A stretch of 64,000 nucleotides of DNA from DATJPY01 sp035506135 (GTDB lineage Bacteria > Myxococcota_A > UBA9160 > PR03), in NCBI GenBank assembly GCA_035506135.1, contig DATJPY010000104.1:62001-126000 (forward strand), given 5' to 3'. The position numbers and the translations under genes are program-made. Position 1 is the stretch's first letter; every line of letters starts with the position of its first letter. Positions 37,251 to 46,233 of the stretch are shown in pieces. Under the pieces are notes generated by a model, which worked only from the letters and a program-made list of their open reading frames with translations, did no database searches and was not told where the DNA came from.

Positions 37251-39122
37251 GTGCGCATGAACCGATCGCCGCTCCTGCGCCTGGTCGGGTACGTGCGGCC
37301 CTATCTCGCGATCCTGCTGCTCGGCTTCGCCTTCTCGGGCGTCTACGCCGGCGCGCGCATGACCCGAACCTATCTGGTAAAGCCGCTGGTCGACGAGGTG
37401 CTGCCTGCCGCCACGCGCAGCCGCGAGCCCGTGAGCCTCGCCTGGCCCGGCCTCGGCCGGGTCGTCCGCCAGGTGCTGCCGGTCCAGGCTGCGGGGGGGC
37501 TCGGGGGCGGCGCGCAAGCACCGACCATCGCCGACCGCTTCTGGGGCCTCCTGCTGGCGGGCGCGCTGGTGGTGATGGTGCTGCCGCTCGCCCACTTCGG
37601 CTCCGACTACCTCGGGGAGTGGGCCCTCGGCCGGGTGCTGCTCGACATCCAGCAGCAGATGGCGACCAAGTTCCTGGCGCTGCCGCTCGGCTTCCACCAG
37701 GAGCTGCGCCGCGGCGACGCACTGACGCGCACGCTGAACGACGGGCTTCGCGCGCACGGGGCTCTACGCATACTGGTGTCGGACGTGAGCGAAGCCGCGA
37801 TCGCGATCGCGGCGAGCGTGATCACGCTGCTCGCCATCTCCTGGCAGCTCACGCTCTTGACGCTCGGCCTCGCGCCGGTGCTGGTGGTCGTGGTGGCGGG
37901 CTTCGGGCGGCGCATCCGCACCAACGCGCTGCGCCGCCAGGAGACGATGGGCGAGGTGATCCAGCGCCTCCTGCAGATCCTGTCGGGGATCAAGGTGATC
38001 AAGGCCTTCGGCGCCGAGGCGGCCGAGGAGAAGGCCTTCGGCCGCGAGAACCAGCGCCTGTTCCGCCGCAGCATGAAGGTCGTGAAGAACCGGGTGTGGT
38101 CGCGCTCGTCGGTGGAAGGCGTCTCCAACGTGGCGGGCATGCTCGTGCTCGGACTGGGCGCCGGGCTGGCCCTGCGCGGGAGCTGGGGCCTCACGGCCGG
38201 CTCGCTCACCGCCTTCATCACGGTGATGATCACCGCGCAGCGCACGACGCGCGACCTCACCAAGGCGTGGACGCAGCTGCAGGACGCCCTGCCCTCGGCG
38301 GAGCGCTACTTCGAGCTCCTGGACCGCCCGTCCGAGCGCTCCGACCCGCCCGACGCGGTGCGCATCGACGGCCTGCGGCGAGGCATCCGCATCGACAAGG
38401 TGGGCTTCTCGTACGGCCGCGAGCCCGTGCTGCGGGACGTCTCGCTCGACGTCCGTGCCGGCGAGGTCGTCGCGCTGGTCGGGCGAACTGGCGTCGGCAA
38501 GACCACGCTCGCCGATCTGCTGCTCCGCTTCTACGAGCCCGATTCCGGCTCGATCGAGATCGACGGCGTCGATCTGCGGCACATCGCCCGCGACTCGCTC
38601 CTCGCGCAGGTGGCCGTGGTGACCCAGGAGCCGTTCCTCTTCGCCGGCTCGATCCGCGACAACATCCGCTACGGGCGCCCGCGCGCGAGCGACGCGGAGA
38701 TCGAGGCGGCCGCGCGCGCCGCGCACGTCGACGAGTTCGTGAACGCGCTCCCCGACGGCTACGACACCGAGGTGGGCGAGTCGGGCGCGCGGCTCTCCGG
38801 CGGCCAGCGCCAGCGGGTCACCATCGCGCGCGCGCTGCTCAAGAACCCGGCGCTCCTGATCTTCGACGAGGCGACCAGCTCGCTCGACGCCAAGAGCGAG
38901 CGGCTGGTGCAGGACGCCATCGACAAGCTCCTCACCGACCGGACGGTGATCGTGATCGCCCACCGGCTCTCGACGATCCGGCACGCGGACAAGATCGTCG
39001 TGCTCGAGAACGGGACCGTCTCGCAGCTCGGGACGCACGACGAGCTGCTCGCTACGCCGGGGCTCTACCGCGAGCTGATCGGCCTGCAGGGCGAACGGCG
39101 CGCGCGGCCTCCCGAGCCCTAG
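37251..39122 (+). CDS. msbA: MsbA-like lipid A/LPS ABC exporter
   Basis: A 623-residue homodimeric-type ABC exporter with transmembrane domain (about 10-345) and ATPase domain (about 375-610): Walker A GRTGVGKTTL, Q-loop VTQEPFLFAGSIRDNIRYGRP, signature LSGGQRQRVTIARALLKNPALLIFDEATSSLD, H-switch IAHRLSTI. The subfamily, the LPS context and FGAEAAEEKAFGRENQRLFRR-type coupling sequence favour flipping of lipid A-core. A Gly/Pro-rich periplasmic loop of about 40 residues (about 55-95) is longer than in E. coli MsbA. GTG at 37251 has GGAGG 7 nt upstream. ATG at 37257 is the alternative. Confidence 0.88.
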   Translation: MRMNRSPLLRLVGYVRPYLAILLLGFAFSGVYAGARMTRTYLVKPLVDEVLPAATRSREPVSLAWPGLGRVVRQVLPVQAAGGLGGGAQAPTIADRFWGLLLAGALVVMVLPLAHFGSDYLGEWALGRVLLDIQQQMATKFLALPLGFHQELRRGDALTRTLNDGLRAHGALRILVSDVSEAAIAIAASVITLLAISWQLTLLTLGLAPVLVVVVAGFGRRIRTNALRRQETMGEVIQRLLQILSGIKVIKAFGAEAAEEKAFGRENQRLFRRSMKVVKNRVWSRSSVEGVSNVAGMLVLGLGAGLALRGSWGLTAGSLTAFITVMITAQRTTRDLTKAWTQLQDALPSAERYFELLDRPSERSDPPDAVRIDGLRRGIRIDKVGFSYGREPVLRDVSLDVRAGEVVALVGRTGVGKTTLADLLLRFYEPDSGSIEIDGVDLRHIARDSLLAQVAVVTQEPFLFAGSIRDNIRYGRPRASDAEIEAAARAAHVDEFVNALPDGYDTEVGESGARLSGGQRQRVTIARALLKNPALLIFDEATSSLDAKSERLVQDAIDKLLTDRTVIVIAHRLSTIRHADKIVVLENGTVSQLGTHDELLATPGLYRELIGLQGERRARPPEP

Positions 39123-39181
39123 CTGATGAACTTCGCTCGCCTCCGGCTCGCTGCGCGTCGGCCGACTCTCGAGTCGGCCTC
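39121..39181. repeat. Dispersed repeat copy D, filling a convergent gap
   Basis: It starts at the msbA stop with CTGATGAACTTCGCTCGCCT, continues CCGGCTCGCTGCGC, and ends with a perfect hairpin GGCCGACT-ctcg-AGTCGGCC (39160-39179). Its minus strand matches the core of copies B and C with one change. It occupies essentially all sequence between the two convergent stop codons and could act as a bidirectional terminator. Confidence 0.8.
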
Positions 39182-40324
39182 CTAGCCGAGCGCGCTCGCG
39201 TAGAGCGCGGCGACCTCCTCTGCGAGCCGCGCGGGCGCGAAGCACGCCTCGGCGCGGCGGCGGGCGGCGGCACCCATCAACCGACGCTCCTCGGCGTTGG
39301 ACAGCAGGCGCTGCCACGCCGCCGCCAGCGCCTCGGGCGTCTCGGCGGCCACGAGCCCCGTCTCACCGTCGGCGACGATCTCGGGCAGCGCGCCGCGCCG
39401 CGTGGTCACCGCCGGGATCCCGCACGCCGCGGCCTCGAGCAGCGCGCGGCAGCTCGGGTCCGAGCCGGGGACGAGGAGCGTGAAGACGTCGATCGCGCGC
39501 AGCACGTCGCCGTAGTCGTCGCTCCGGTAGCCGGCGAACACGACCCGGTCGGCGATGCCGAGCCGCTCGGCCGGCCGCTCCGCCAGCTCCGCGCGCCGCG
39601 TGCCGCGCCCGATCACGAGCAGGCGCGCGGCGGGATCGCGCTCGAACAACCGGGCGGCCGCCTCGAGCAGGAGGTCGAAGCGGCGGTGCGGCTGTACCCG
39701 CGCCGCGATCCCGACCACGCGGTGGCCGGCCTCCAGCCCGAGTCCGCGGCGCACCGCCGGATCCGGCGGGCCCGCGCGAAAGCGCGCGACGTCGACCGCG
39801 CCGAAGTGGCCGGCGATCGCGCGCCCGCCGCGCAGCGCAGCGTAGCGGAGCGCAGACGCGGGGGACGGACACAGGACGGCGTCGGCGCCCGGCCCGAAGA
39901 GCCAGCGATTCCACGGCCGCGGTGCGATCGGGTCGGCGCTCGCGACGCTGCGCACCAGGCGGGGGCTCCGCGGCCTCCGCGCGCCGGCCGCGCGCAGCGC
40001 GAGCACGTGGTCGCGCGTGTGCCAGCAGTGGACGACGTCGACGCCGCGTGAGGCCACGTGCGCGCGCAGTCGGGCCGCGTCGGCCCGATCGCGCAGCCAG
40101 CGCGCGCCGCGCCCGCGCGAGAGCGCGAGCGCAGGCGGCAGTCCGGCGGCGCGCGCCTCGCCTGCGAGCGAGCGAGCGGCGCCCGGCGGCGCCTCGGGGC
40201 AGGCGAGCTCGACCTCGATGCCGCGCTCGCGCAGCGCCAGCGCGAGCTGCAGCATCGGCTCGGCCGGGCCCGTCCACTTCCAGTCGCCGGTGAGCTGCAG
40301 GACGCGCAGCCCGCGCTCCCTCAT
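39182..40324 (-). CDS. Family 4 glycosyltransferase
   Basis: A 380-residue GT-B protein. LRVLQLTGDWKWTGPAEPMLQLALALRERG (N-terminal domain), VDVVHCWHTRDHVLAL, VVGIAARVQPHRRFDLLLEAAARL and the donor-site EX7E region DPSCRALLEAAACGIPAVTTRRGALPEIV (about 302-330) fit GT4 enzymes using nucleotide sugars, probably in LPS core or other surface glycan synthesis. Its ATG overlaps the stop of the upstream WaaE-like gene (ATGA). The acceptor is unknown. Confidence 0.87.
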   Translation of the reverse strand: MRERGLRVLQLTGDWKWTGPAEPMLQLALALRERGIEVELACPEAPPGAARSLAGEARAAGLPPALALSRGRGARWLRDRADAARLRAHVASRGVDVVHCWHTRDHVLALRAAGARRPRSPRLVRSVASADPIAPRPWNRWLFGPGADAVLCPSPASALRYAALRGGRAIAGHFGAVDVARFRAGPPDPAVRRGLGLEAGHRVVGIAARVQPHRRFDLLLEAAARLFERDPAARLLVIGRGTRRAELAERPAERLGIADRVVFAGYRSDDYGDVLRAIDVFTLLVPGSDPSCRALLEAAACGIPAVTTRRGALPEIVADGETGLVAAETPEALAAAWQRLLSNAEERRLMGAAARRRAEACFAPARLAEEVAALYASALG

Positions 40325-41076
40325 CGTCCGCGCGTCTTCTCCCGCAGCTTCACGTGCTTGGCGAAGACGTAGAAGGCCGAGGTCGCCGCGATCACGAAGC
40401 CCGGCCAGCCGTCGCGGAAGCCCTGCTTCCAGAGCCAGCACTCGAGGAACTTCGCGGGCGGATGCGCGAGCGCGCGCGCCAGCGAGAAGCGCCGGCCCGA
40501 CTCCGCCCACTCCGCGGCGACCACGTCGGAGAAGCGCTGCGCGGTGCGCAGGTGGTCGGCGAAGTCGCCGTAGGTCAGGTGGACGAGCTCCGCGTCGAGG
40601 CGCGCCACCGGCCCCTCGGCGGCCACGCGATCGTGCGGGCCGCGGGCGAGGAAGCGCCCCCGGCCGCGCCGGAACAGGCGCAGCTTCCAGTCCGGGTACC
40701 AGCCGCCGTGATCGATCCAGCGGTCGAGATAGAAGGCGTGGCGCCGCACCTCGAAGCCCGCCAGCGCGGGGTCCGAGGCGATCGCCGCGCGCGCCGCATC
40801 GCGCAGCGCCGGGGTGCAGCGCTCGTCGGCGTCGAGGTTCAGCACCCAGTCGCCGGTGGCCTGCGCCAGCGCGAAGTTCTTCTGGTCGGCGATGCCCGTC
40901 CAGGCCCGCTCCAACACGCGGGTCGCGTGCTTGCGCGCCAGCTCGACCGTGCGGTCGCTGCTGCCCGAGTCGACCACGACGATCTCGTCACACCACGCGA
41001 CGCTCTCGAGGCACTCCGCGATGTGCCGCTCCTCGTCCTGGCAGATCACCAGGGCGGACACCGAGGGCCGGCTCAC
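40321..41076 (-). CDS. waaE: WaaE-like LPS core glycosyltransferase (family 2)
   Basis: A 251-residue GT-A enzyme. SVSALVICQDEERHIAECLESVAWCDEIVVVDSGSSDRTVELA (residues 5-47), NLDADERCTP (about 81-90) and GGWYPDWKLRLFRRGRGRF (about 119-137) match WaaE/KdtX-type core beta-glucosyltransferases. VKLREKTRGR ends the protein. The GTG at 41076 overlaps the stop of the RelA/SpoT gene, so its translation is coupled to the stringent-response enzyme. A transfer of glucose to heptose I is the family activity, and here it is inference. Confidence 0.85.
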   Translation of the reverse strand: MSRPSVSALVICQDEERHIAECLESVAWCDEIVVVDSGSSDRTVELARKHATRVLERAWTGIADQKNFALAQATGDWVLNLDADERCTPALRDAARAAIASDPALAGFEVRRHAFYLDRWIDHGGWYPDWKLRLFRRGRGRFLARGPHDRVAAEGPVARLDAELVHLTYGDFADHLRTAQRFSDVVAAEWAESGRRFSLARALAHPPAKFLECWLWKQGFRDGWPGFVIAATSAFYVFAKHVKLREKTRGR

Positions 41077-43226
41077 CCGCGGACCCGCTCGACCGAGTGC
41101 ACGCCGCGCACCTTGCCGATCTCCTTCATCACCGCGTTCAGCGAGCGCAGGTCGGCGACCCACAGGTCGAACTCGTGCACGGCGGTCTGGTCGTCGGTGG
41201 TGCTGATCTGGGCGGCGCCGATGTTGACCCCGGCGCTCGAGATCGACTTGGTGATGCGCGCCAGCACGCCGGGCTGATCGACGGAGACGATGCGCACGCG
41301 GATCTGGCGCGGGATCGTCGACTTCGGCTCCCACGCGACCGCAATGCAGCGGTCGCGGTCGAGCGCGAAGGTGTGCGGGCACTCGCGCACGTGCACGGTG
41401 ACGCCGCGCCCGCGCGTGACGAAGCCGATCACGTCGTCGCCGGGGAGCGGGCTGCAGCAGCCGGCGAACCGCACCATCACGTCCGGCAGCCCGTCGACGC
41501 GGATCCCGGCGCTGGGCTCGGCGCGCTGCCGCCGGAACAGGCTGAGGCGGCGCGGGGACGGAGCGGGCGCCGGGGGCGGGGCCGGCGCGTCCCCGCCGAG
41601 CTTCGCCACGAGCTGGCCGGCCGCGATGCGGCCGTAGCCGACCGCGGAGAACAGGTCGTCGGCGGCTCCGGATACCTCCTGCCGCGCGAGCTCGTCGATG
41701 CGGCCCGCCTCGAGGAGCCGCGGCAGCGAGAGACCGACGCGCCGCAGCTCCTTCTCGAGGATGTCGCGGCCCAGCTCGCGGCTCCTCGCCTGCTCCGCGA
41801 CGCGCAGCGCGTGGCGGATGCGTTGGCGCGCCTTGCCCGAGACGACGAAGTCGAGCCAGTCCTTGCGCGGGAGCTGGGCGTCGCTGGTCACGATCTCGAC
41901 GGTGTCGCCGTCGGTGAGAACGTGGCGCAGCGAGACCATGCGTCCGTTCACGCGCGCCCCCGCACAGCGCTCGCCGACCTTCGAGTGGATCGCGTAGGCG
42001 AAGTCGACCGGCGTGGCGCCGCGCGGCAGGTTGATCACGTCGCCGCGCGGCGTGAACACGAAGACCTCGTCCGGGAACAGGTCGACCTTCACCGTGTCGA
42101 GGAACTCGTGGGGGTCCGACAGCTCCTGCTGGCGCTCCACGAGCTGGCGCAGCCACGCGAACTTCTGGTCCTCGTCGGTCTGCCCGCTCCGCCCCTCCTT
42201 GTACTTCCAGTGCGCCGCGATGCCGAACTCGGCCTGGCGGTGCATCTCGCGCGTGCGGATCTGGATCTCCATCCGCTCGCCGTAGGGGCCGATCACGGCG
42301 GTGTGGAGGCTCTGGTAGCCATTCGGCTTCGCCAGCGCGACGTAGTCCTTGAAGCGCCCCGGCACCGGGCGCCAGGTGGCGTGCACGATGCCGAGCGCCG
42401 TGTAGACCGACTCGGCCGGGGCGTCGAGGACGATGCGGAACGCGATCGCATCGTAGATCTGATCGAGGGTGAGGCCCTGGGTCTCCATCTTGGCGTGCAG
42501 CGAGGCGAGCTCCTTCTCGCGCCCGGTCACCTCGGCGCGCAGCCCGGCCTCCTCGAGCTTGGCGGAGAGCACGCCGATCACCTCGTCGACGTAGCGCGCG
42601 CGCTCCTTGCGCCGCTCGGCGAGCTGTCGCTCGAGATCCTCCACGACCTGCGGGTGGAGCGTTCGGAAGGCGAGCGCCTGCAGCTCGCGCCGCATCCAGT
42701 CGATGCCGAGGCGGTGCGCGAGGGGCGCGTAGATCTCCATCGTCTCCTGGGCGATGCGGCGCCGCGCGTCCTCGTCCATGTGCTCGAGCGTCCGCATGTT
42801 GTGCAACCGGTCGGCCAGCTTGATCAGCAGGATGCGGATGTCCTTCGACATCGCGATCAGCATCTTGCGGAAGTTCTCGGCCTGGCGTTCGCGCGCCGAG
42901 GTGAACTCGATCTTGGCGATCTTGGTCAGGCCCTCGACGAGGAAGCCGACCTCGTCGCCGAACAGGCGGCGGATCTCCGAGAGAGTCGTCAGCGTGTCCT
43001 CGAGCGTGTCGTGGAGCAGGCCGGCGACGACGGTGGCCTGGTCGAGGCGCAGATCGGCCAGGACGCCGGCCACCTCGAGCGGATGGATCAGATAGGGCTC
43101 GCCCGAGAGCCGCTGCTGTCCCTCGTGCACCTTGGCCGCGAATACGTAGGCGCGCTGCAGAAGCGCGAGATCCGCGTCGGGATCGTTCTCGAGGACCTTG
43201 TCGGCGATGTCGTTGAAGCGGAGCAT
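41073..43226 (-). CDS. spoT: Bifunctional (p)ppGpp synthetase/hydrolase (RelA/SpoT)
   Basis: A 717-residue Rel-type enzyme. The N-terminal HD hydrolase has HPLEVAGVLADL (about 47-58), LLHDTLEDT (about 69-77) and ADRLHNMRTLEHM (about 138-150), all intact. The synthetase domain (about 230-350) has GRFKDYVALAKPNGYQSLHT, where the RxKD motif is the bifunctional, Mn-using class. TGS (about 385-445), zinc-finger/conserved-Cys CCSPLPGDDVIGFVTRGRGVTVH (about 580-602) and C-terminal ACT domains follow. It starts at ATG 43226 next to a GGGGAC/GTCCCC hairpin (43245-43258). It is the only such gene in the window and heads an operon with two glycosyltransferases. Confidence 0.94.
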   Translation of the reverse strand: MLRFNDIADKVLENDPDADLALLQRAYVFAAKVHEGQQRLSGEPYLIHPLEVAGVLADLRLDQATVVAGLLHDTLEDTLTTLSEIRRLFGDEVGFLVEGLTKIAKIEFTSARERQAENFRKMLIAMSKDIRILLIKLADRLHNMRTLEHMDEDARRRIAQETMEIYAPLAHRLGIDWMRRELQALAFRTLHPQVVEDLERQLAERRKERARYVDEVIGVLSAKLEEAGLRAEVTGREKELASLHAKMETQGLTLDQIYDAIAFRIVLDAPAESVYTALGIVHATWRPVPGRFKDYVALAKPNGYQSLHTAVIGPYGERMEIQIRTREMHRQAEFGIAAHWKYKEGRSGQTDEDQKFAWLRQLVERQQELSDPHEFLDTVKVDLFPDEVFVFTPRGDVINLPRGATPVDFAYAIHSKVGERCAGARVNGRMVSLRHVLTDGDTVEIVTSDAQLPRKDWLDFVVSGKARQRIRHALRVAEQARSRELGRDILEKELRRVGLSLPRLLEAGRIDELARQEVSGAADDLFSAVGYGRIAAGQLVAKLGGDAPAPPPAPAPSPRRLSLFRRQRAEPSAGIRVDGLPDVMVRFAGCCSPLPGDDVIGFVTRGRGVTVHVRECPHTFALDRDRCIAVAWEPKSTIPRQIRVRIVSVDQPGVLARITKSISSAGVNIGAAQISTTDDQTAVHEFDLWVADLRSLNAVMKEIGKVRGVHSVERVRG

Positions 43227-43290
43227 GGCGCGCGCCGGCCCGGGGGACTGGTCCCCTCAGAGTACCGGACTCCCCGCGGGTGCGCTCTAT

Positions 43291-43974
43291 TCACCGCGGA
43301 TGGGTGGTCTCCCGCAGATCCTCGGACGGGAGCCAGGCGCGCAGCGCCGGGTCGAGCCGCGCCCGCGCGTTGGCCAGCCCGAAGCGCGGGGCGTCGAAGG
43401 GCCGCCCGCCCTCGCGCGCGGCGACGACGACGGCGAGCACGTCGGCGACGGCCGCCTCGACCCGATCGTTGACGACGAAGGCGTCGAAGAGGGACGCGGC
43501 GCCGAACTCGCGCCGCGCGATCTCGAGCCGGCGCGCCACCTCCGCCGGGTCGTCCGTGTTGCGCCCGCGCAGCCGCTGCTCGAGCTCGCCGAGCGAGGGC
43601 GGCAGCAGGAAGACGAGCACCGCGTCGGGGCGCCGCTCGCGGACCTGGCGGGCGCCCTCGGTCTCGATCTCGAGCAGCACGTCACGGCCCTGCGCGAGCG
43701 GCTTCTCGATCGCCGCCCGCGAGGTGCCGTAGAGATGCCCGCTATAGCGGGCGTGCTCGAGGAACTCGCCCGCCTCGACCATGCGCAGGAACTCGGGCTC
43801 CGAGACGAAGTGGTAGTCGATGCCGTCGCGCTCGCTGCTCCGGCGCGGGCGCGTGGTGTGCGAGACCGAGAACGCGATGCCCGGATCGCGTTCGACGACC
43901 TGGCGGCAGACCGTGGTCTTCCCGGTTCCGGAGGGCGCGGCGATCACGAACGGCCGCCCGCGGTGCTCCTTCAT
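43291..43974 (-). CDS. gmk: Guanylate kinase
   Basis: A 227-residue enzyme converting GMP and dGMP to the diphosphates. The P-loop APSGTGKTTV (residues 13-22), SVSHTTRPRRSSERDGIDYHFV (GMP site, about 36-57), GEFLEHARYSGHLYGT and LLEIETEGARQV are standard. A C-terminal extension after about 190 (GGRPFDAPRFGLANARARLDP) is longer than E. coli Gmk (207). It overlaps remA by 4 bp. The space to spoT is 64 bp, and rpoZ, often found there, is absent. Confidence 0.95.
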   Translation of the reverse strand: MKEHRGRPFVIAAPSGTGKTTVCRQVVERDPGIAFSVSHTTRPRRSSERDGIDYHFVSEPEFLRMVEAGEFLEHARYSGHLYGTSRAAIEKPLAQGRDVLLEIETEGARQVRERRPDAVLVFLLPPSLGELEQRLRGRNTDDPAEVARRLEIARREFGAASLFDAFVVNDRVEAAVADVLAVVVAAREGGRPFDAPRFGLANARARLDPALRAWLPSEDLRETTHPR

Positions 43975-44285
43975 GCCTCGGCGCCCGCGTCTTCGTGGAG
44001 GAGCCGCGCCGCCAGCGTCTCGGGGTTGATCGCCGAGAGCACCACGTGATCGCTGTCCATGATCAGGATCGAGCGGGTGCGGCGGCCTTCGGTGGCGTCC
44101 ACCAGCTTCCCGCGCTCGGCCGCCTCCCGGCGCAGCCGGCGCATCGGGGACGCCGCCGGGGCGACGATCGCCACGATGCGCGTCCTCGCGACCAGATTGC
44201 CGTAGCCCACGTTGACGAGCCGCACGTGGGGCGCGGAGGCACCGAGCTCGGCGACCGTCGGGACCAGGGTCGGGCTACTCGACAT
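43971..44285 (-). CDS. remA: RemA-family (DUF370) regulator
   Basis: A 104-residue protein. LVNVGYGNLVARTRIVAIVAPAASPMRRLRREAAERGKLVDATEGRRTRSILIMDSDHVVLSAINPETLAARL is a full DUF370 domain. In Bacillus RemA is a DNA-binding activator of matrix genes forming ring-like octamers. In other phyla the domain is found, as here, between yicC and gmk with unknown targets. It has an N-terminal addition of about 15 residues. It overlaps yicC by 11 bp and gmk by 4 bp. Confidence 0.9.
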   Translation of the reverse strand: MSSSPTLVPTVAELGASAPHVRLVNVGYGNLVARTRIVAIVAPAASPMRRLRREAAERGKLVDATEGRRTRSILIMDSDHVVLSAINPETLAARLLHEDAGAEA

Positions 44286-45165
44286 TCTGGACCTGCTCGC
44301 GAACGCGCTCGAGCTCGGCCTTCAGATCCACGACCAGGTGCGCGATCGGCGCATCGGACGCCTTCGAGCCGATCGTGTTCACCTCGCGCGCCATCTCCTG
44401 GAGCAGGAAGTCGAGGCGGCGGCCTGCCTGCTGCCGGGCGCCCGCGGCGTCGAGCAGCGCGAGGAACTGCCTCGTGTGGCTGCGCAGCCGCACGAGCTCC
44501 TCCGTGACGTCGAGGCGATCGGCCGCCCACACGACCTCCTGGTGCAGACGCGCCTCGTCGAGACCTCCCACCTCGTCGCGGAGCTGCTCGGCGCGCTTGC
44601 GCAGGCGCTCGCGCACGCCGAGCTGCACCTCGGTCGAGCGCGCCTCGATCTCGTCGACCAGGGCCTCGACGCGAGCAAGCCGCTCGCGCAGCTCGCGGTC
44701 GAGGGCCGCGCCCTCGGCGGCGCGCATGGACTCGAGCGAGTCGACCGCGGCCGCGACTGCACCTTGCAGCGGCCCGCGCACCGCGTCGCCGGCCAGCTCG
44801 CGCTCGACCACGCGCGCCACGCCGGGGAGCCCGAGCAGGCCGCGCACGTCGAGCGCGCCCGGAACGCCGTGCCGCTCGCCGAGCTCGCGCGCGGCGCGCA
44901 GGTAGCGCTCGGCCGCCCCCAGGTCGAGCTCGACGCTCTCCGACGGGAGGCCGGCGGCGAGCGCGCGCACCGACGCGTCGACCTTGCCGCGCCCGAGCCG
45001 CTCCGCGATCCACGCGCGCACCTCGCCCTCGAACGCGGTGAGCCCGCGCGGCAGGCGGACGCGCGCGTCGAGGTGGCGATGATTCACGCTGCGGATCTCG
45101 ACCTCGAAGCCGATCCCGTCGACCTCGAACGCAGCCTGCCCGTATCCCGTCATGCTGCGGATCAC
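44275..45165 (-). CDS. yicC: YicC family endoribonuclease-like protein
   Basis: A 296-residue protein. It begins IRSMTGYGQAAFEV and contains EIRSVNHRHLDARVRLP (about 24-40) and the C-terminal DUF1732 block GRRLDFLLQEMAREVNTIGSKASDAPIAHLVVDLKAELERVREQVQNVE, diagnostic of YicC. Members act in RNA turnover (an RNase activity is reported for this family). The GTG at 45165 restores the usual MIRSMT start and overlaps the hldA stop (GTGA). An ATG at 45153 would remove four residues. Confidence 0.92.
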   Translation of the reverse strand: MIRSMTGYGQAAFEVDGIGFEVEIRSVNHRHLDARVRLPRGLTAFEGEVRAWIAERLGRGKVDASVRALAAGLPSESVELDLGAAERYLRAARELGERHGVPGALDVRGLLGLPGVARVVERELAGDAVRGPLQGAVAAAVDSLESMRAAEGAALDRELRERLARVEALVDEIEARSTEVQLGVRERLRKRAEQLRDEVGGLDEARLHQEVVWAADRLDVTEELVRLRSHTRQFLALLDAAGARQQAGRRLDFLLQEMAREVNTIGSKASDAPIAHLVVDLKAELERVREQVQNVE

Positions 45166-46199
45166 GGCGTGTGGGCCTCGGCCGCGGCGAGCGCCTCGGG
45201 CAGGTGCGCGAGCAGCTCCGCGGGGCTCGCGTTCGCCGTACCGACCTTGCCGACGACCACGCCGGCCGCCGCGTTGGCGATCACCGCGGCCTCGCGCAGC
45301 GAGCCGCCCGCGCGCAGTGCCAGGGTGAGCGCCGCGATCGCGGTGTCGCCCGCGCCCTGCACGTCGAAGACCTCGCGGCGCGGGGTCGGGACGTCGACGC
45401 CGGGGCCGTCGTCCTCGAAGAGCGTCATGCCCTCGGCGCCGCGCGTGACGACGACCGCGGCACCCGCGAGCCTCCGGCGCAGGCGCTGCGCGGCGCGAGC
45501 GAGGTCGGCAGGCCCCCGCAGCGGAATCCCCGACAGCGCCTCCGCCTCGCGCAGGTTCGGCTTCACCAGCGCCGCGCCCCGATAGGCGGCGAGGTCGGCC
45601 TTCGGGTCGACGGAGACGGGCACGCCCGCAGCCTCGAAGCGGCGCATCGCGGCGCGCAGCAGCCGCGGCGAGAGGAGGCCCTTGCCGTAGTCCTCGAGCA
45701 CCACGCCGTCCGCCTGCGCGAGGCAGCGGTCGACGGCGCGCAGCAGCTCGCGCACGGCGCGCGGGGCGAGCGGCTCGGCGCTCTCGCGGTCGAAGCGCAG
45801 CATCTGCTGCGAGCGGGCGATCACCCGCGTCTTGCGCGTGGTCGGCCGGCCGGCGACGCGCACGACACCCGACGGATCGACCTCCAGCTCGGCGAGCAGT
45901 GCGAGCACGCGGTCGCCCGCGCGGTCGTCGCCGACCGCCGTGCAGAAGTCGCAGCGCGCGCCGAGCGCCAGGGCGTTGCGCACCACGTTGCCCGCGCCGC
46001 CGAGCACCGCCGACTCCCGCTGCACGTGCACGACCGGCACCGGCGCCTCGGGGCTCACGCGCTCGACCTCGCCCCACAGGTACTCGTCGAGCACCACGTC
46101 GCCGAGCACCAGGAGCCGCACCGACGAGAACCGCTCGACCAGCGCCGCCAGGCGGCGCAGCTCGAGCCGCGCAGACAGGAGCGGACGCACCCCCGCCAT
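45162..46199 (-). CDS. hldA: D-glycero-beta-D-manno-heptose-7-phosphate kinase
   Basis: A 345-residue PfkB-family kinase that phosphorylates heptose-7-phosphate at O1 for ADP-heptose synthesis. VLGDVVLDEYLWGEVERVSPEAPVPVV (about 31-57), LGGAGNVVRNALALGA (about 67-82), VDPKADLAAYRGAALVKPN and the catalytic FDVQGAGDTAIAAL (about 280-293) are typical of RfaE1/HldA. The nucleotidyltransferase half of HldE (RfaE2) is not fused and not found in this window. The start has AGGGAG about 11 nt upstream. It is 34 bp after the GT2 gene stop. Confidence 0.92.
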   Translation of the reverse strand: MAGVRPLLSARLELRRLAALVERFSSVRLLVLGDVVLDEYLWGEVERVSPEAPVPVVHVQRESAVLGGAGNVVRNALALGARCDFCTAVGDDRAGDRVLALLAELEVDPSGVVRVAGRPTTRKTRVIARSQQMLRFDRESAEPLAPRAVRELLRAVDRCLAQADGVVLEDYGKGLLSPRLLRAAMRRFEAAGVPVSVDPKADLAAYRGAALVKPNLREAEALSGIPLRGPADLARAAQRLRRRLAGAAVVVTRGAEGMTLFEDDGPGVDVPTPRREVFDVQGAGDTAIAALTLALRAGGSLREAAVIANAAAGVVVGKVGTANASPAELLAHLPEALAAAEAHTP

Positions 46200-46233
46200 C
46201 AGCGCGCCAGCTCCCTGCCGGCGACGGCGACCG

